In this document: piece after piece, positions 53,701 to 56,700 of the stretch
How positions within the stretch are numbered: the stretch's first letter is position 1
Layout of the letters: each line of letters begins with the position of its first letter
NCBI GenBank assembly: GCA_022577435.1
Contig: JAKOON010000011.1
Span: 13,064,818 to 13,128,817 of the forward strand
Direction of reading: 5' to 3'
Source: Embiotoca jacksoni
Lineage: Eukaryota; Chordata; Actinopteri; Embiotocidae
DNA length: 64,000 nucleotides
The notes under the pieces: generated by a model
Told to the model about the DNA's origin: nothing
What the model saw: the letters and a program-made list of their open reading frames with translations, nothing else
Database searches by the model: none
Position numbers and translations under genes: made by a program

Positions 53701-56700
53701 GAAATACATGAACCACAAGTCAAGAAAAGACAATTCCTCCCTCCACCTGACACTGCTGTATTTGTTGCTGTCTCAGAGAAGTGGTAGGAGTTAAGTTACA
53801 GGCACAGCGGCTTCCTGCCCTAAATAGACGTGGTCTGTCCAAAAGCCAGCCGGCAAGTGCACAAAGGTTGTCTTTGTAGTGAAATAAAAACATATCAGCA
53901 GAATCTGTAGAGCTTAGACTTCTTATGTATATTATGGCTGCTGATGTTATTTTAAATGAAGTCCTCCTTCTTTCAGCCTGTCTTTTATTGAACAGCATTT
54001 CAGGACCTTAAGATTTAGAAACTAAATAAAAAAAAAAAAATTTAAAAAAAAGGAAAGAAGTCTTCATGTCGTCAGTGTTTTTAGTATCAATTTTTTAAGA
54101 AGTTCGAAGACAAAACCCGCTCGCACTTGCTCAGTCATGGAAAATTGAGCAGTGAGGATTAGCTCAGAGAAAATGACTTCCAGGTATGAAATATTTAGAC
54201 ATTACACGGTGTTAAAAATATCTTTTTTACTCTGCGAACCATCTCGCAGATTGAGAAACACAATATGATTTATGAACTGGAGTTGAAACAGACTCCACAT
54301 TGTGCCTTGTGTTTATGACAAGAGCACTTATATCGTATCATGTAATGAATGTTTTCTTCTTTATGTTGCGACATTTTCCTTGTCTGCTGCTCTTGTCTCC
54401 TGGAAACCAAATCTTAGCTGAGACTGAAAAACAGCACAACACATCTCTCCCTGCCTGAGTTAGCCGCCTGTGGACAGACAACGGTCTCTGTCCTCTGCTT
54501 TAAACCCCCCCCCCCCCCCGGACAAACAGTGTCAGGGCATGTGTTGTCGAGTCTGTCCACATTTAATTCACAGCTTACCGCTTTAATAGCTACTGCCCCC
54601 CTGCTCGCTGCTGAACCCAGGGGCCGTTCTGTCGCCCGAGTCGGACTATAACAGCTTGTACTGAGATATAGCTGTTCAACTGCCTCCTACAGATGAAGCT
54701 GGACGGACGGCCAGAAGTGTCTCAGCGGAGGCAAGAAGGTTCATTCTCTCGACATGAACGCACGTCGGCGTTACAAGTAAATCTGTGGTCAGCTTCAAAG
54801 AAATCCTCCGCTTCCCCCGACCTCTGAATACTAAAAGCGTGCCCGAGCAGCACGAGTCACACGTCACCATGCAAGCGGGGCTTCAACAGAACACAGAGTT
54901 CTGATGTGCATGAATTTCAGCTCGGATATCTTTGTCCGAGTGCGAGTACAAAAAAATTAGACGGTAGGAAGGCTGCTGCACTCACACGGCGACTGACGCA
55001 CAGAGATCAGAGGACGTTAACCCTAACCCTAACCTGCAAGGGGCCTGCGAAGAAACAGGTGCTAAAATATTCGATACATAACAGAAATACAATCATTTCA
55101 GCTGCACTGAAACAGCAGGGCCATTAAAAGCCCTCCAATTTCACACAGGGTCCAGCCACATAATAGGGTTTGACCTAGATATGCAATTCTTATGGGAGAG
55201 GCGGGAGGTCCCAATTGAAGGGACAACACTGGATTTTACAGTACAAATCTCATTTTACGACGCTTTCTTTGACATATTTCAAACGAGTTTGGCCACACAG
55301 GAGTTGCGTGCTTTGCAGTAGGTATTAAGGGAACATCTGTGGAATTGTGGAGACAGAAAATACAGGAATAAAAACATGCCCATGCTGGTGAATTTAAGCT
55401 GTTGCGAAACAAAATGTGTGTGTTGATTATCAATTTGTTATTGTTCACATAAAAGAAGCTGATTCAGCTGGTTTGGGTGAAGCTCAGCTCTGTACATTTT
55501 TTTTTTTTTTTACTAAACATGAGAAGCTCTCCGACACTTTTATTTTGTCAAAGTAAAAAAAAAAGTTTGAAGACCCTTTGCCATAAACAAGATAAAAAAA
55601 AAAAAACATGCTATTGAGCTGCTAAACGTAATGATGAAGCATTTCGGTTTTTTTTTTAACTAGCAGCAATAATGGTTTTGCATTTTGTTAGCAAATTGTC
55701 CTCTTCTGAAAAAGGTGCTTAAAAAGTAGAATTAGAAAAGTCATTATTTTTCAACATTACAAAACTTTTAACACGATTTCAATAAAAGGTATTGGAAAAC
55801 CATCAAGTGATGGCCAACATCGCTACTCGCTATTATTTTTTGTCCATTTTAGTTTCAAAACCAATTACAATTTAACAGAACAAAAGATACAAACATGTAA
55901 TGGAGTGATGTCTAGTGTCATCATCATTTTACATCCCCCGCTCATTTCAATGACCGAATCGACAAATGTGGAGCCTCTAAAAACGATGCCATGTTTGAAA
56001 GGACATCTTCACTGTGCACAAATCACGTGTTTAAAAAAAAAAAGAAAGATAGTTCCAATGTTCGAAGCACTCTGCTGCTGGAGGCTGTTGGAGCGTGCAG
56101 TCACATCCAAGTGTGGGCAGTCGAAGATGGCCAGGTCTAGTGTTCTTAAAAATCTCCTGCTATTGGCATTCATTTGGGAACATTTTGTTCTCCGCTTATT
56201 TTTCCTTCCGCGACATCGTCCAATTAAGTATCTGTAAGAGCTTCGAGGTCGTAACTCACGCCAGGGGGCCACTGCTTCGTGATTATTCGGTAGTTTCTCG
56301 TCGTGTATACTGAAACACTAAACATTACAAGGTGGTCCCAGCTCCCCTCCCTTTTGTGTTCCTCTCTCTCTTCAGGTGTTTCTTTTCCGTGATGAGCAGA
56401 TTGCCCCGGCCACTGTATCCTATTTAAGGGATGTTGGATGGAGAAGCAGCTTTCCGATTAGTGACTTTCGTTTGTGTCTTTCTATTTATTCTGAAAAAAG
56501 AGAGAGTTTTCAGGTTTTTATTTGGTTGTTTAACTCCTCTGTCCTGGATAATGTAGCTGGTGAAGCTCTGGGTTGAGACTCCCTTTCATCATTTTGATAT
56601 TTTTGGCCAGCCTCCAGTCTCCCGTATTTCTGTTAAATTTTTGTAGTGTTTGCAAATAACATCACATTTTTCTTACTGGTTTTCAGGTATAGTGTCTTCT

